Shown: positions 1 to 9,419 of the stretch, one piece after another | How positions within the stretch are numbered: position 1 is the stretch's first letter | How the letters are laid out: each line of letters starts with the position of its first letter | Origin: a virus | Length of the DNA: 44,931 nucleotides | Reading direction: 5' to 3' (one strand) | Virus record (IMG/VR): IMGVR_UViG_3300013126_000060 | Span: 1-44,931 of that record | The notes under the pieces: model-generated | Seen by the model: only the letters and a program-made list of their open reading frames with translations | Databases searched by the model: none | Told to the model about the DNA's origin: nothing | Made by a program: the position numbers and the translations under genes

Positions 1-1
1 A

Positions 2-1384
2 ATAACAACTGCACAACAGTTTACCGAAGCAACGGCAGCAGCTCTTTGCTCGCTTCACACAAGAACGCTCGCACTTGAAACTCCAGCATTTACAGTTCCT
101 TCATGTATTGGAACTCTTACTTCTGGAGTATCAACCTTAGGAAATATATTAACTGAATATGGTTCGAGAATTTGTACTATCTATTCAGGTATAATTGAGG
201 TAACAGGAGTAACTGTTCCTGGAGCATGCACATTTACTGCAACTCCATCAACAACTGCAGGAGTAGGTGTTTGGTTTGATTGGATTACAGATAATCTCTG
301 TGCTGTAAATACAAATCTCAGTTCTAGTATTACAACTTTAAATACTGCAATTACCACTATTAACACTTTCTTAGGAAGCACAACTAAGTTTAACAATAGT
401 GCTAACTGTCTTACTGCTTTAGGTGGAACTGCAACTGATAGTGCACACGCTACTATCGGCTATCTAACTACTAAAGTATGTGCAGTAGACACTACAGTAA
501 ATGCTATTCCTACTTACATTAAAACTGATAGCATAGGATTAAGTTGGGTTGGATGTTTTGGTTCAGCTCCTTATTCTTATACTAATACAGCAACTACAAT
601 CCAAACCCAACTACAAAGGATTGTAAATGTATTGAATACAGAAAAGACAAGTTATGATGCTACGTATTTTAGTTTGTCTACCCTTCCATGTGGTTCAAGA
701 AGTGTGACTTTAACTCCAGCTGCAATCTTTAGTTGTTCTTCTTTGAACACTTGTTCCATTGACGCACTAGGAGATGTAGTAGTTACTTCTCCGTCTGACC
801 CACACGTTCTTTATTACAATGGAACTAACTGGGTAAACAAAAACATTAATGCACTAGTTACTTTTACTAGTAGTGATAGCTCAGTTTCAATAACTCCTAC
901 GACTATTCCCGGAAACTTAAATGTAAATCTTACAGTTCCAAATGCAGCATCAAATCGTTATGATTTAAGTCCCACTACTATTACAAACCTTACTAACGGT
1001 AATTCTACTGACTTTACTCTTACACCTGGTAGTGGATATTGTTATGGAGTAAAACAAGGAACAAATGTTACACTTAATGGAAACATTAAACTAACTAACG
1101 CTGGTGGGGGTTCTATAACTTATGGAGCTGCTCTTCAAATTGCTACAGTACCAGGTGCACTTACTCCTAGTCACAATGCTTATATAGACGTAACAATCCT
1201 AATGAGATTAACACCTTCTCCATTTACTGTAGTGAGTGCTATAGAACACGGTGTAATTAGTATTACCTCAGCAGGTGCTGTAATCTTACATCCTTATTTT
1301 GAAACTGGTAGTCTTGCATTTGCAACTATTGGTCAAAATGTAGAAATAGTATTGGGTGGTAAATCATACTCAACACTAGCATAA
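2..1384 (+). CDS. Fibre/appendage-like protein, 5' truncated by window edge
   Basis: The frame is open from the left edge to the TAA at 1382-1384, about 460 codons, with no ATG in the visible part. The only alternative start I see is a TTG at 632, which is an internal codon of a longer gene and not a real start. The protein is rich in Thr, Ala, Ser, Asn and Gly. An N-terminal helical-looking portion has regular Thr/Asn/Ile spacing (for example around bases 300-400), as in trimeric coiled fibres. It is followed by a beta-rich part with the fibre-like phrase YYNGTNWVNK near base 815, and a C-terminal beta-sandwich-like region (about bases 960-1380). This fits a trimeric head or tail fibre or receptor-binding appendage. 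Its place just before the tail ring genes supports a virion role. A terminator follows. Exact type (head fibre or tail fibre) cannot be told from the sequence alone. Confidence 0.6.
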   Translation: MTTAQQFTEATAAALCSLHTRTLALETPAFTVPSCIGTLTSGVSTLGNILTEYGSRICTIYSGIIEVTGVTVPGACTFTATPSTTAGVGVWFDWITDNLCAVNTNLSSSITTLNTAITTINTFLGSTTKFNNSANCLTALGGTATDSAHATIGYLTTKVCAVDTTVNAIPTYIKTDSIGLSWVGCFGSAPYSYTNTATTIQTQLQRIVNVLNTEKTSYDATYFSLSTLPCGSRSVTLTPAAIFSCSSLNTCSIDALGDVVVTSPSDPHVLYYNGTNWVNKNINALVTFTSSDSSVSITPTTIPGNLNVNLTVPNAASNRYDLSPTTITNLTNGNSTDFTLTPGSGYCYGVKQGTNVTLNGNIKLTNAGGGSITYGAALQIATVPGALTPSHNAYIDVTILMRLTPSPFTVVSAIEHGVISITSAGAVILHPYFETGSLAFATIGQNVEIVLGGKSYSTLA

Positions 1385-1389
1385 AAATC

Positions 1390-1419
1390 TTGACAGTAAT
1401 TTGGTTGGTTGTCTGTCAA
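1390..1419. repeat. 7-bp perfect inverted repeat in the intergenic gap
   Basis: TTGACAG (1390-1396) and CTGTCAA (1413-1419) are perfect inverted copies separated by 16 bases. The pair lies just after the fibre stop codon and before the terminator hairpin. It could be an RNA hairpin or a protein-binding palindrome. The function is not known. Confidence 0.4.
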
Positions 1420-1432
1420 ACACTCCAAATAG

Positions 1433-1455
1433 AGCCTAGGCAACTAGGCTTTTTT
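1433..1455 (+). terminator. Rho-independent terminator after the fibre gene
   Basis: AGCCTAG (1433-1439) pairs with CTAGGCT (1444-1450) across a GCAA tetraloop of the stable GNRA type, and is followed by a run of T (1450-1455). It closes the upstream fibre transcript and isolates the following tail unit, which has its own promoter 18 bases further on. Confidence 0.85.
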
Positions 1456-1472
1456 GGTTTAACTAAAATAAA

Positions 1473-1503
1473 TTGACAAAGGTAACAGTTTAAGTTATAT
1501 TTG
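1473..1503 (+). promoter_or_regulatory. Bacteroidota-type promoter P1 for the tail unit
   Basis: TTGACA at 1473 supplies the -33 TTG. Twenty bases after that TTG comes TATATTTG (1496-1503), a perfect match to the Bacteroidota -7 consensus TAnnTTTG. The expected start of transcription, about 7 bases downstream, leaves a leader of only about 10 bases before the ATG at 1520. This is the pattern used by the host primary sigma factor. Confidence 0.8.
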
Positions 1504-1519
1504 TATAAAAACTAAGAAC

Positions 1520-2149
1520 ATGACAATATCAGATGTAATATCTAGAGTTAAAGTCTCGAACAAGTTTTTTAATGATGACGACTTTATGTCGGACAGATTT
1601 ATCTATAATACACTTAGAACTAAAGCAAGTGTACTACTTAGGAGAGAAATTAACTTACGTAAACTATTAACCTCTGATAACGTGTATCGTTCTTATGAGT
1701 GTATATGTTTGATACCTGCTCCTGGAGCAGAGTGCGACTTAAACTGCGATATACGTAGAACTAAAAAGAAACTACCCAAGATTGAAGAAGGATATTATTC
1801 TTACTTTATTCAAGGTGTATTTAATACTTCAAACTCAGAAGAACTTTTTCCAACATCAATTAGGGACTTTATTAATCACCAAAAACTTCGTGTAAAGACT
1901 AATAAAACTTATTACACTATTAGAAATGGTTATTTGTATGTTCTTAATCCTGATGTAGAAGCAATTAATATCTATGCTTATTTTGTTGAGCCGATTGAAA
2001 AGGATGCCTGTGACTCTATGTATGAGCAGGAGTTTAAGTTTCCTGAGTACTTACTTGATAGTTTAATTGAAGCAACTAATCAAAGTTTAATTAACTTCCA
2101 TAAGTTACAACCCGAACCTCATAGCGATAACGAAGACGATGCAATCTAA
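1520..2149 (+). CDS. Putative tail ring/adaptor structural protein
   Basis: A 209-residue protein, first in the P1 unit. It starts with a short helical region that resembles head-completion and adaptor proteins of crAss-like and other Bacteroidota phages (residues about 1-45). A mixed alpha/beta middle carries several Cys (ECICL, ECDLNCD, residues about 60-78), and the C-terminal tail is acidic. The ATG lies 16 bases after the promoter box and has no Shine-Dalgarno site, as usual in this host group. It overlaps the next gene by 11 bases, so the two are translationally linked. The position, followed by an IHF-like gene, a second ring-like gene and the muzzle gene, matches the tail-barrel block of crAss-like phages. 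I infer a ring protein of the tail barrel. Which ring it forms cannot be told. Confidence 0.6.
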   Translation: MTISDVISRVKVSNKFFNDDDFMSDRFIYNTLRTKASVLLRREINLRKLLTSDNVYRSYECICLIPAPGAECDLNCDIRRTKKKLPKIEEGYYSYFIQGVFNTSNSEELFPTSIRDFINHQKLRVKTNKTYYTIRNGYLYVLNPDVEAINIYAYFVEPIEKDACDSMYEQEFKFPEYLLDSLIEATNQSLINFHKLQPEPHSDNEDDAI

Positions 2150-2588
2150 TACTGAGATAAAGAAAAGAAATAGATTTCACTCAGACGTTAACCCATCGTC
2201 AAAAGCATCTTATAATGAGTTTGTCAAGGAAACAGGAAACAAAGACATCTCCTACGAACTCTTTAAAAGGATAATCGAAGGAGTAAATACTAAAGCTGTT
2301 AATACAGCTATGAAAGGTAGATATGGAATTAGGTTTCCTAAACTTGGTATACTTAAGTTAATTAAAGTAAAACCTACAAAACTAATTAAGAAGATAGACT
2401 GGGGGAGGTATCGTAAAGATAAAGTGTACACTACATACAAAAACCATCACACAGAAGGATATATGTATAGACTTTTCTTTTACTTGTATGAGAAAAAAGT
2501 TATTCCTTTTGGTTTTTATAATTTTAAGTTAGCTAGAACAGCACAAAGACAAATGTGCGTAATGATTAAAGAAAATGAAATACGATAA
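2139..2588 (+). CDS. IHF/HU-like DNA-binding protein (crAss-like conserved)
   Basis: A 149-residue basic protein. Residues about 35-80 have the HU/IHF layout: a helix-helix segment (ISYELFKRIIEGVNTKAVNTA), then a short turn and a strand pair with the pattern RFPKLGILKLIKV. This parallels the G-x-x-V-x-L-P-G-F-G-T-F core of HU and IHF. An IHF-like protein beside the tail genes is a known conserved feature of crAss-like genomes. The C-terminal half (WGRYRKDKVYTTYKNHHTEG onward) is aromatic and basic and is not typical of HU. It could bend or condense DNA during packaging, or it could be a virion component using the same fold. It overlaps its neighbours by 11 and 14 bases. Confidence 0.55.
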   Translation: MQSNTEIKKRNRFHSDVNPSSKASYNEFVKETGNKDISYELFKRIIEGVNTKAVNTAMKGRYGIRFPKLGILKLIKVKPTKLIKKIDWGRYRKDKVYTTYKNHHTEGYMYRLFFYLYEKKVIPFGFYNFKLARTAQRQMCVMIKENEIR

Positions 2589-3414
2589 TATCCCTTTTAT
2601 ATCGTCTGAGACTTTAATTGCGGAAGTAAAACAAGAACTTAAAACCTACTTTGAAGCAGGTGCTATTAGTGAGGTACTGATTCCTACATTTATAGACCAA
2701 GCTCTTCGTAAACTTAAGGTTCTTGTATTAAGACCAGAAGAAGCAATTATACGTTTTGAGAACTATAAAAGTGAGTTGCCTTATGACTTTGCTATGCTCG
2801 ACTATGCAATTAGTTACGATAGTGATATTTTTTGGCAGACAGGTGCACAATCTTTTACAGGATATTGGTATAAGAATCTAGTAGGACAGTGCGATATTTG
2901 TAATCCTTGCAGTCCTAACGTAGAAACTTATGAAACAATAAGTGTGCTTACACCAGGTTATCGTATTACAATGAAGCATCCAAGATGGGTTAGAGTTTAT
3001 TTTGATTCTACCTCACTATGTACTGAAGATTGTGAGAATCTAAAAGTATCAAGTACTGATATTATTAAGATAGGAAACAACAAAAAAGCAAGTGCAACAT
3101 TTGAGAATGGTTGTATTTACTTAAGATACTTTTCTAGACCTATGGACGACAATCATGTTCCAATGATTCCTGAAATCCTAGAAGTAGAAGAGTATGTAAA
3201 ATCTTATCTTAAGTATAAGTTCTTTGAACTACTTTGGCACTCAGTTATGGATGAATCAGTTCGTCAGATAACAGAGAAACTCCAATACTATAAGAATGAA
3301 CAATATGCTAAACTACAAGCAGCATTTAACTACTTAATGACCAAAACAAGACAACAGATGGCAGATGCTATTGTACGTACTCGTAATAGATTTAGTAAAT
3401 TCCACATTAAGTAA
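2575..3414 (+). CDS. Putative tail ring / tubular tail protein
   Basis: A 279-residue protein. The N-terminal helices (residues about 8-50, including TLIAEVKQELKTYF and FIDQALRKLKVL) look like the helical bundle of T7 gp11/P22 gp4-type adaptor proteins. A central beta-rich section has a Cys cluster (CDICNPC, residues about 104-110; CTEDC about 151-155). The C-terminal part is long and helical (residues about 200-275). The ATG overlaps the previous stop by 14 bases, and the stop overlaps the ATG of the muzzle gene (TAATG), which indicates co-translation and stoichiometric assembly. I infer a ring protein stacked between portal and muzzle. The assignment rests on order and fold impression, not on a search. 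Confidence 0.55.
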   Translation: MKYDNIPFISSETLIAEVKQELKTYFEAGAISEVLIPTFIDQALRKLKVLVLRPEEAIIRFENYKSELPYDFAMLDYAISYDSDIFWQTGAQSFTGYWYKNLVGQCDICNPCSPNVETYETISVLTPGYRITMKHPRWVRVYFDSTSLCTEDCENLKVSSTDIIKIGNNKKASATFENGCIYLRYFSRPMDDNHVPMIPEILEVEEYVKSYLKYKFFELLWHSVMDESVRQITEKLQYYKNEQYAKLQAAFNYLMTKTRQQMADAIVRTRNRFSKFHIK

Positions 3415-6400
3415 TGGATATTAAAGGTAATCAGAATACCAATGGTCTAAACTTAGACTCGTTAAACTGGCAAATACAAAACAACCAGTTAACTTGGGCA
3501 TTAAATGCAAACATAATGTCCCATGATGGTAATACTTATACCTATACAAATGAAATGTCTAACCAAGTATGTGTAAACTTTGAAACACTTAAACCTGGTT
3601 ACACTATTGTAGGACTACTTAATATTATTGAACAAGATAAAATAGTAGTATTTCTAGTAGGTCCCGGAGGTAAAGGAGAGATAGGAATTATAACTGCAAA
3701 TGGAACTGATTGTGTCGAAGTAGAACAAGTAGAAACAGACTGCGGTTGTGTAAAAGGAAAAGTCCTAAGTGCCCCCACAAAACTAACCTACGAAGACCCA
3801 ATAGTAAACTATGATTGTCCTGATGGTTATAAACTAGTTGAATCTCCAGTAGGTGTTTTCTTTTGCGAAAAAAAACAGTATACTCCAGTAACTAAAGAGT
3901 CAACTTTATTACCTTTAAATTCAGTACAAGACACAGCTTGGGGTTTTGGTAATCCTTCTTTATATGCTCCAGGGTGGAATATTGGTGGTTGGGGGGGAAA
4001 TGGAACATTCGGAAATGGATACACTAAACTAACTAATACATGGTGGAGACTTATACCAGCACCAGCGGGTAAGTTTGGTAGAATAAATCAAATAGCAAAA
4101 TCAGTAAGTAGCGGAGTAAATGTATGGTATTCCTTTACTAGTAATATTTGCATAGAAGAAACTAAAACTTATTACTTTGCAATAGCAGCAGATGACTTTT
4201 TTAGAGTACGACTTGATGGTAATCTTATTCTTGACCCTGCTAATGTAGATTTTGCACAGTGGCAACTTAACCAGTACGGTCCTCCTGGAACACTAAATGA
4301 AGAACGAATTAGTTATATGTATCTTCACATATACCCAATTCAACTTACTCGTGGTGGGCATACTTTACAAATAGAATACATTGATGTAAGCAATCCTGGA
4401 ATGATTGCTGCTGAGATATACGACAATACAGCTGCAGAAATAACCGCAGCAACAGGACCTTCAGACTTAGATATTATTTGGAGTACACAAAATCAAACAT
4501 ATATAGAGTCAATAACGTCTATTTCCTGTCCTTCTGGTTATACACTTATGGCAAATTCAGGTGAAGATTGTAGTCTTGTTTGTGGAAAAATAACTACTGC
4601 ACCTGCAACTCCTAATCTGGAAGCTAATAGTTGTTGTAAGTACGAACCAGTACTAATAGATGAGTGTTGTCAAGATTGTTGTCCTGAATGTGTTAATATC
4701 CAATTTATACTGAAACCTGAATATGTCGCAACCAATCTAGTTGCTATTAAGTGGACAGATTGCGATGGAAACACACATTATCAATCTTTTCAAAGTAATT
4801 TTGGTCCTTTAAATGTAATTAAAGATAGTTGGGTATATGTTGTACCAAGCCAAGAAGATTGGGTACAAAGTATTAATTATTTTCCAATAGACCATGATTG
4901 TGACCCATGCCTCGACCCTAATAATCCTATAAACTGTTGTCTTAACTTTGATATAGAAAATCCTGTATATGCTACTTATAGAGTAGACCAATGTGAAACT
5001 AGGATATACTTTGTTGATAGAAAGAATCCACCACGTTATCTTTCACTTGAATTTCCATTAAACAGAGATGCTTGTGGTAAAGCACAAGATTGTGATGGCA
5101 AAAAACTAGTTACACAGAAAACTTGCGGTGAGCTAAAAATATTCCCAGATACTTGTCACCCCAGAATTTACCCAGATAGAGTATCTAGTGGGGGAGAACT
5201 TAAGGCAGGTACATATCAATTCTCTATTGCTTATTGTGATGAAAATGGTTCAGAGTTTACTGATTACTTTGACTTTACTCAACCTCTTCCTATATATGAA
5301 AAGAAACTAACTAATTTAACTGATTATGTAACTAATCAGTCTATTAGAATTAAAATAGAACATCAAACTAACATCTTTGACTTTTTCAAACTAGTTGTTT
5401 GTGAGACTGTCCAAGGCGGAACTTTTAAAGTTTCTGTTGTTGGAATATACAAGATGGACAAACAGTTCTTAAATGATAGTATAGTATATACTGGACAGAT
5501 TGATAGTGTATTTGCTACAGAAGCTGTATTAGCTCGCACACCATATTATAACACAGCAGGCATAGTAGAAAATCAAAACGATATTCTAATGCTTGCTGAC
5601 TTAGAAAAAGAATATCAATATAACTTCCAACCTTTTGCCAATAAACTTAAACTCCAATGGGAAACAGTTAATATGCCTGTTGGTGGAAACTTTGATTACT
5701 CTAATTCTGAGATAGCTTATTTTTTCCGTACATATCAAAGAGACGAGGTGTATGCTTTTGGTATTAAGTTTAAACTAAAGTCAGGTAAGTATACCGAAGT
5801 ATTTCATATTCCTGGTAGAGCTAAAAACATTTTACCTGGAGATAGTCAGACTGTACCTGTAACTAATCCTGATAACTTTATTGAACCTGGAGATTGTAAA
5901 GACCCACTCGGAACCAAAGAAGGTTGGCAAGTTTACAATACTGCAGGATTTCCAACTGCATTTACACCAGCTACAGAACTAGACTATGAAAAACAATACA
6001 GTTGTGAGATAGGAGCACAATCTAGAGGAGAGTTTGCTTATTGGGAATCTACTGAAAAGTACCCATGTAATGAAGATATATGGGATGAGGATGCTTGGGG
6101 AACTAAACTAGCAGACACTAATATAAGATTTCATAAGTTTCCTGATTCTCGTATTACACACATTCATAATTCACCAACTCTTCCTGGAAATGCTATGAGA
6201 GGATTTGGTGCAAAAGAATATATCCATCCTATTGGGGTAAGAGTAGATGCTAATGTATTTAACAACTTACTTAATAACTTTGAGCTAGCAAATCCTGCTG
6301 ACCCAAGTAAACCATTTAAAGCAAAAGATATTATATGTGGATTTGAGTTAGTTAGAGCAACAAGAGTAAACAACAAATCAATAGTTGCTAAAGGACTCGT

Positions 6401-9400
6401 TTATGACGTAGGTAAGTTTGAGGGAGATGGAAAAGAATACTATTATCCTAATTATCCTTTTAATGATATTGGGTGGAGAGGTAACTCTGTAGCAAATGAC
6501 CCATATATAAAAACTAATGATAATTGGTATTACAAACAAAGACCTTATGGGAATGTTATTTATGACCACTATGGATTCTTACCTCAGTTTAAAAATATAA
6601 TTAACTACAAACATCAAAGATTTACCTTTCATTCTCCAGATACTCACTTTGCTTTTCCTAAAATAGGTTCCGAGTTAAGACTTGAGACAGTTGAGTTTGG
6701 ACAAGTATTAGGACATTTTGTTAATGTAGAAGAACATAGTGAAACCAGATTATATACAGAGTCTGTTTCTATTATTTCTACTTTATTAAGTGGCTTTTTG
6801 TCTATTAATGGCGGAAAGATTGACTTATCTAACTTTATAGCAGATAAAGCACAATTCATGTCAATAATAGAAAAAGTTATTCCTAGAACAAACTATGCTT
6901 GGCAGTATAATGGAGTAGGTCTTTACAATAACTTTAGAAATATAAATAACTTAGGGAACAAAAGAAGAAGAATCAAATTTGGTAATTATGCTTTAAGTGA
7001 TATACTAAACTTTGGAGAAGGAGAAAAATCGTTCCATAATAGGTTTAGAGAAAGTAGCGTTTATTTATCACTAGATAATACTTTTAATCATGAGGCTTCA
7101 GATATAATAGACAACACTAAGTATGTTGCTAGTGAACATTACTCTAACTACGAAGATAATCCTGGAGTAGTTGATGGTAGTAAAGTGACCCGTGCTTATT
7201 ATGCTTCAATAAAAGACAACATCCCAAATCAATATGGACAGTTAAATAATGTACGTTACGTTTCTACTGGTTATACAGTTAATATTAATATTGACCCTGT
7301 ATTTAAAACAGGAAGTATTGAAGAAACTTATTACCCTGCATTTGGTGGAGACACTTATATTAATCAATTTACCCTTAAACGTAAACATGCATTCTTCAGA
7401 CAGAACTATGCAGGTAAACCTAATGACTTAGCAGGCAACTACCATTTACTTCCTAACTTAGGATATCCAACACACTACTACGGAATGAGACCAGAGTTAC
7501 AAGATATTGAAACTTTTTTGCGTAATCAATTAGTTTTATTAATTGGAATCATGATTGGTATAGCTGCAATTGCTGTTGCGGCTTATGCTGCTTTTCCTGC
7601 AGGTAATCACCAACAAATAGTAGACTTAACTGGAGAAGCATTTAAGTTTGGATTAATGATAGTTTTGTTAGATACTTTATCTGATTTGTTTTCAATTACC
7701 CCAGCTTACCATCTAGATAGAGATTTTAAGAATAAAACCATATTTTATCATAATGGAATGATATACTTATTCTCTTATGGTATGCCTGTATTCTTTGTAG
7801 AGTCAGATGTTAACGTAGACTTTAGACATGGGAGAAACGACAAGGAGGAAAACTTTTATAGAGCTAAAGAACTAGGAGAAATCCCAGATGATTGGTTGCA
7901 AGAAATAAGAGTTCCTATTAAGTACGATAACTTCTATCACTATAATATATCTTATTCAGTTCAAAATATACTTAATCCCAATCCTCCTTACAACGAGTTT
8001 ATACCAGAGCTTTATTGCGAGACAGACCTTTATAATAGAGTTATTTACTCTGATATGGGTAATAAGTATCTTAAGAGCGACCCTTGGCTAAACTACAGAA
8101 GAAATAATCTTTATGACTTTCCTAAAACTTCAGGTAAACTAATTGCTCTTAATAGTGTTGAGAACAATAAAGTTTATGCAAGATTTGAAAATAGTACTAA
8201 ACTTTACAACGCAATAATCACCCTTGATAGTAACAATCCACAAGCTCTTGAATTAGGTAATGCAAGTATGTTTAATCAGAAACCTATTGACTTGTCAACT
8301 TCTGATACCGGCTATTTAGGTTCACAACATAAAGCATTTATTAAAACTACTCATGGAGGATTTTGGGTTGATGCACGTAGAGGTCATATTTACCAAGTAT
8401 CAGGTTCATCAGGAGTAGATGAGATTTCTAATAAAGGTACAATGAACTGGTTTAAAGAACATTTACCTTTCCAAATAATTAAAGACATTCCAAACTTCCC
8501 AATAGACAATACATTCAAGGGTATTGGTATTGCAATGGGTTGGGACGAAAGATTCCACAGACTCTTTATAACTAAACTAGATTACAGATTAAAACCTCAA
8601 TATAGAAAACTTGTAACTTATGAGAATAAAAAACTCTATTACAACGACACTATTATTGAGTTAGGAGACCCAACATACTTTGAGAATAAGAGTTGGACAG
8701 CATCATACTCCGTACTAATTAAAGCTTGGTTGTCTTTTCATTCTTTCTTACCTAACAATTATATTGGACTTATAGACCATTTCCAAACAGTTACTAAGAC
8801 AGGAACTTGGAATCACAACTTATCTCCGTTTACTTATCAAACGTATTATAATAAGTTTTATCCGTACATCATTGAGTTTGCAGCAAATGCAGCTCCTAAT
8901 GTAGCTACGATTAACTCAATTACTTATTTCCAAGACATCCATAAATATTATAACAGAGAAGACTATTACTCACTGGGTTCTTATAATGGAGTAAATACAC
9001 CCAACTTTACTAAAGCTATTATCTATAACAAAGAACAGACAAGTGGTGTAGTTAAGTTAGTTGCACAAGTTCCCAATGATGCTCGTCAGATGCTTACTTA
9101 TCCAAGAGTAAGTGGTGGTACTTTTGAGACTCTTTTAACTAAAAGAGAACATAGAAATACTTTTAATGGTTTTTGGGACGCTACTAATAGCAAACTAAAT
9201 AACCAACCTTTGTTCTCTACTGAGTGGTCAAGTGTACAACCAGAGTATCCAATAGACAAAGTAGTTAATACTAAAGCAGTTCTTTACAACTCCATACTTA
9301 CAGGGAAACAAAGAATACGAAGCACATTTTCTAGAGTACGTTTGATACAAGACCTTTATAACAGATATAAATTCATAAACAATATTCAACTATCACAAAT

Positions 9401-9419
9401 AAATAACTCAATAATATGA
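3414..9419 (+). CDS. Giant tail hub/muzzle protein with PA14-like insertion
   Basis: A 2001-residue protein that matches the muzzle/tail-hub protein of crAss-like phages in size, place and style. The N-terminus NGLNLDSLNWQ and the late section with FWVDARRGHIYQV (residues about 1645-1657) and GWDERFHRLFIT are typical of these proteins. The N-terminal third is rich in Cys (C-G-C, C-C-x-D-C-C). Between residues about 160 and 350 lies a beta-sandwich resembling PA14/GLEYA sugar-binding domains (YYFAIAADDFFRVRLDGN, then RGGHTLQIEYIDV), probably an inserted receptor-binding module. Residues 1373-1394 form a long hydrophobic helix (IGIMIGIAAIAVAAYAAF), and a second hydrophobic stretch lies at about 1412-1426, which is unusual for a tail hub. 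The TGA stop overlaps the next ATG. It is the only TGA stop seen in the window. Confidence 0.75.
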   Translation: MDIKGNQNTNGLNLDSLNWQIQNNQLTWALNANIMSHDGNTYTYTNEMSNQVCVNFETLKPGYTIVGLLNIIEQDKIVVFLVGPGGKGEIGIITANGTDCVEVEQVETDCGCVKGKVLSAPTKLTYEDPIVNYDCPDGYKLVESPVGVFFCEKKQYTPVTKESTLLPLNSVQDTAWGFGNPSLYAPGWNIGGWGGNGTFGNGYTKLTNTWWRLIPAPAGKFGRINQIAKSVSSGVNVWYSFTSNICIEETKTYYFAIAADDFFRVRLDGNLILDPANVDFAQWQLNQYGPPGTLNEERISYMYLHIYPIQLTRGGHTLQIEYIDVSNPGMIAAEIYDNTAAEITAATGPSDLDIIWSTQNQTYIESITSISCPSGYTLMANSGEDCSLVCGKITTAPATPNLEANSCCKYEPVLIDECCQDCCPECVNIQFILKPEYVATNLVAIKWTDCDGNTHYQSFQSNFGPLNVIKDSWVYVVPSQEDWVQSINYFPIDHDCDPCLDPNNPINCCLNFDIENPVYATYRVDQCETRIYFVDRKNPPRYLSLEFPLNRDACGKAQDCDGKKLVTQKTCGELKIFPDTCHPRIYPDRVSSGGELKAGTYQFSIAYCDENGSEFTDYFDFTQPLPIYEKKLTNLTDYVTNQSIRIKIEHQTNIFDFFKLVVCETVQGGTFKVSVVGIYKMDKQFLNDSIVYTGQIDSVFATEAVLARTPYYNTAGIVENQNDILMLADLEKEYQYNFQPFANKLKLQWETVNMPVGGNFDYSNSEIAYFFRTYQRDEVYAFGIKFKLKSGKYTEVFHIPGRAKNILPGDSQTVPVTNPDNFIEPGDCKDPLGTKEGWQVYNTAGFPTAFTPATELDYEKQYSCEIGAQSRGEFAYWESTEKYPCNEDIWDEDAWGTKLADTNIRFHKFPDSRITHIHNSPTLPGNAMRGFGAKEYIHPIGVRVDANVFNNLLNNFELANPADPSKPFKAKDIICGFELVRATRVNNKSIVAKGLVYDVGKFEGDGKEYYYPNYPFNDIGWRGNSVANDPYIKTNDNWYYKQRPYGNVIYDHYGFLPQFKNIINYKHQRFTFHSPDTHFAFPKIGSELRLETVEFGQVLGHFVNVEEHSETRLYTESVSIISTLLSGFLSINGGKIDLSNFIADKAQFMSIIEKVIPRTNYAWQYNGVGLYNNFRNINNLGNKRRRIKFGNYALSDILNFGEGEKSFHNRFRESSVYLSLDNTFNHEASDIIDNTKYVASEHYSNYEDNPGVVDGSKVTRAYYASIKDNIPNQYGQLNNVRYVSTGYTVNINIDPVFKTGSIEETYYPAFGGDTYINQFTLKRKHAFFRQNYAGKPNDLAGNYHLLPNLGYPTHYYGMRPELQDIETFLRNQLVLLIGIMIGIAAIAVAAYAAFPAGNHQQIVDLTGEAFKFGLMIVLLDTLSDLFSITPAYHLDRDFKNKTIFYHNGMIYLFSYGMPVFFVESDVNVDFRHGRNDKEENFYRAKELGEIPDDWLQEIRVPIKYDNFYHYNISYSVQNILNPNPPYNEFIPELYCETDLYNRVIYSDMGNKYLKSDPWLNYRRNNLYDFPKTSGKLIALNSVENNKVYARFENSTKLYNAIITLDSNNPQALELGNASMFNQKPIDLSTSDTGYLGSQHKAFIKTTHGGFWVDARRGHIYQVSGSSGVDEISNKGTMNWFKEHLPFQIIKDIPNFPIDNTFKGIGIAMGWDERFHRLFITKLDYRLKPQYRKLVTYENKKLYYNDTIIELGDPTYFENKSWTASYSVLIKAWLSFHSFLPNNYIGLIDHFQTVTKTGTWNHNLSPFTYQTYYNKFYPYIIEFAANAAPNVATINSITYFQDIHKYYNREDYYSLGSYNGVNTPNFTKAIIYNKEQTSGVVKLVAQVPNDARQMLTYPRVSGGTFETLLTKREHRNTFNGFWDATNSKLNNQPLFSTEWSSVQPEYPIDKVVNTKAVLYNSILTGKQRIRSTFSRVRLIQDLYNRYKFINNIQLSQINNSII

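Noticed and set aside
632-1384. A separate 250-residue gene starting at TTG 632
   Set aside because: The same frame is open all the way to base 2 with the same Thr/Ala/Asn-rich fibre composition, so the TTG is an internal codon of a gene truncated by the window edge.
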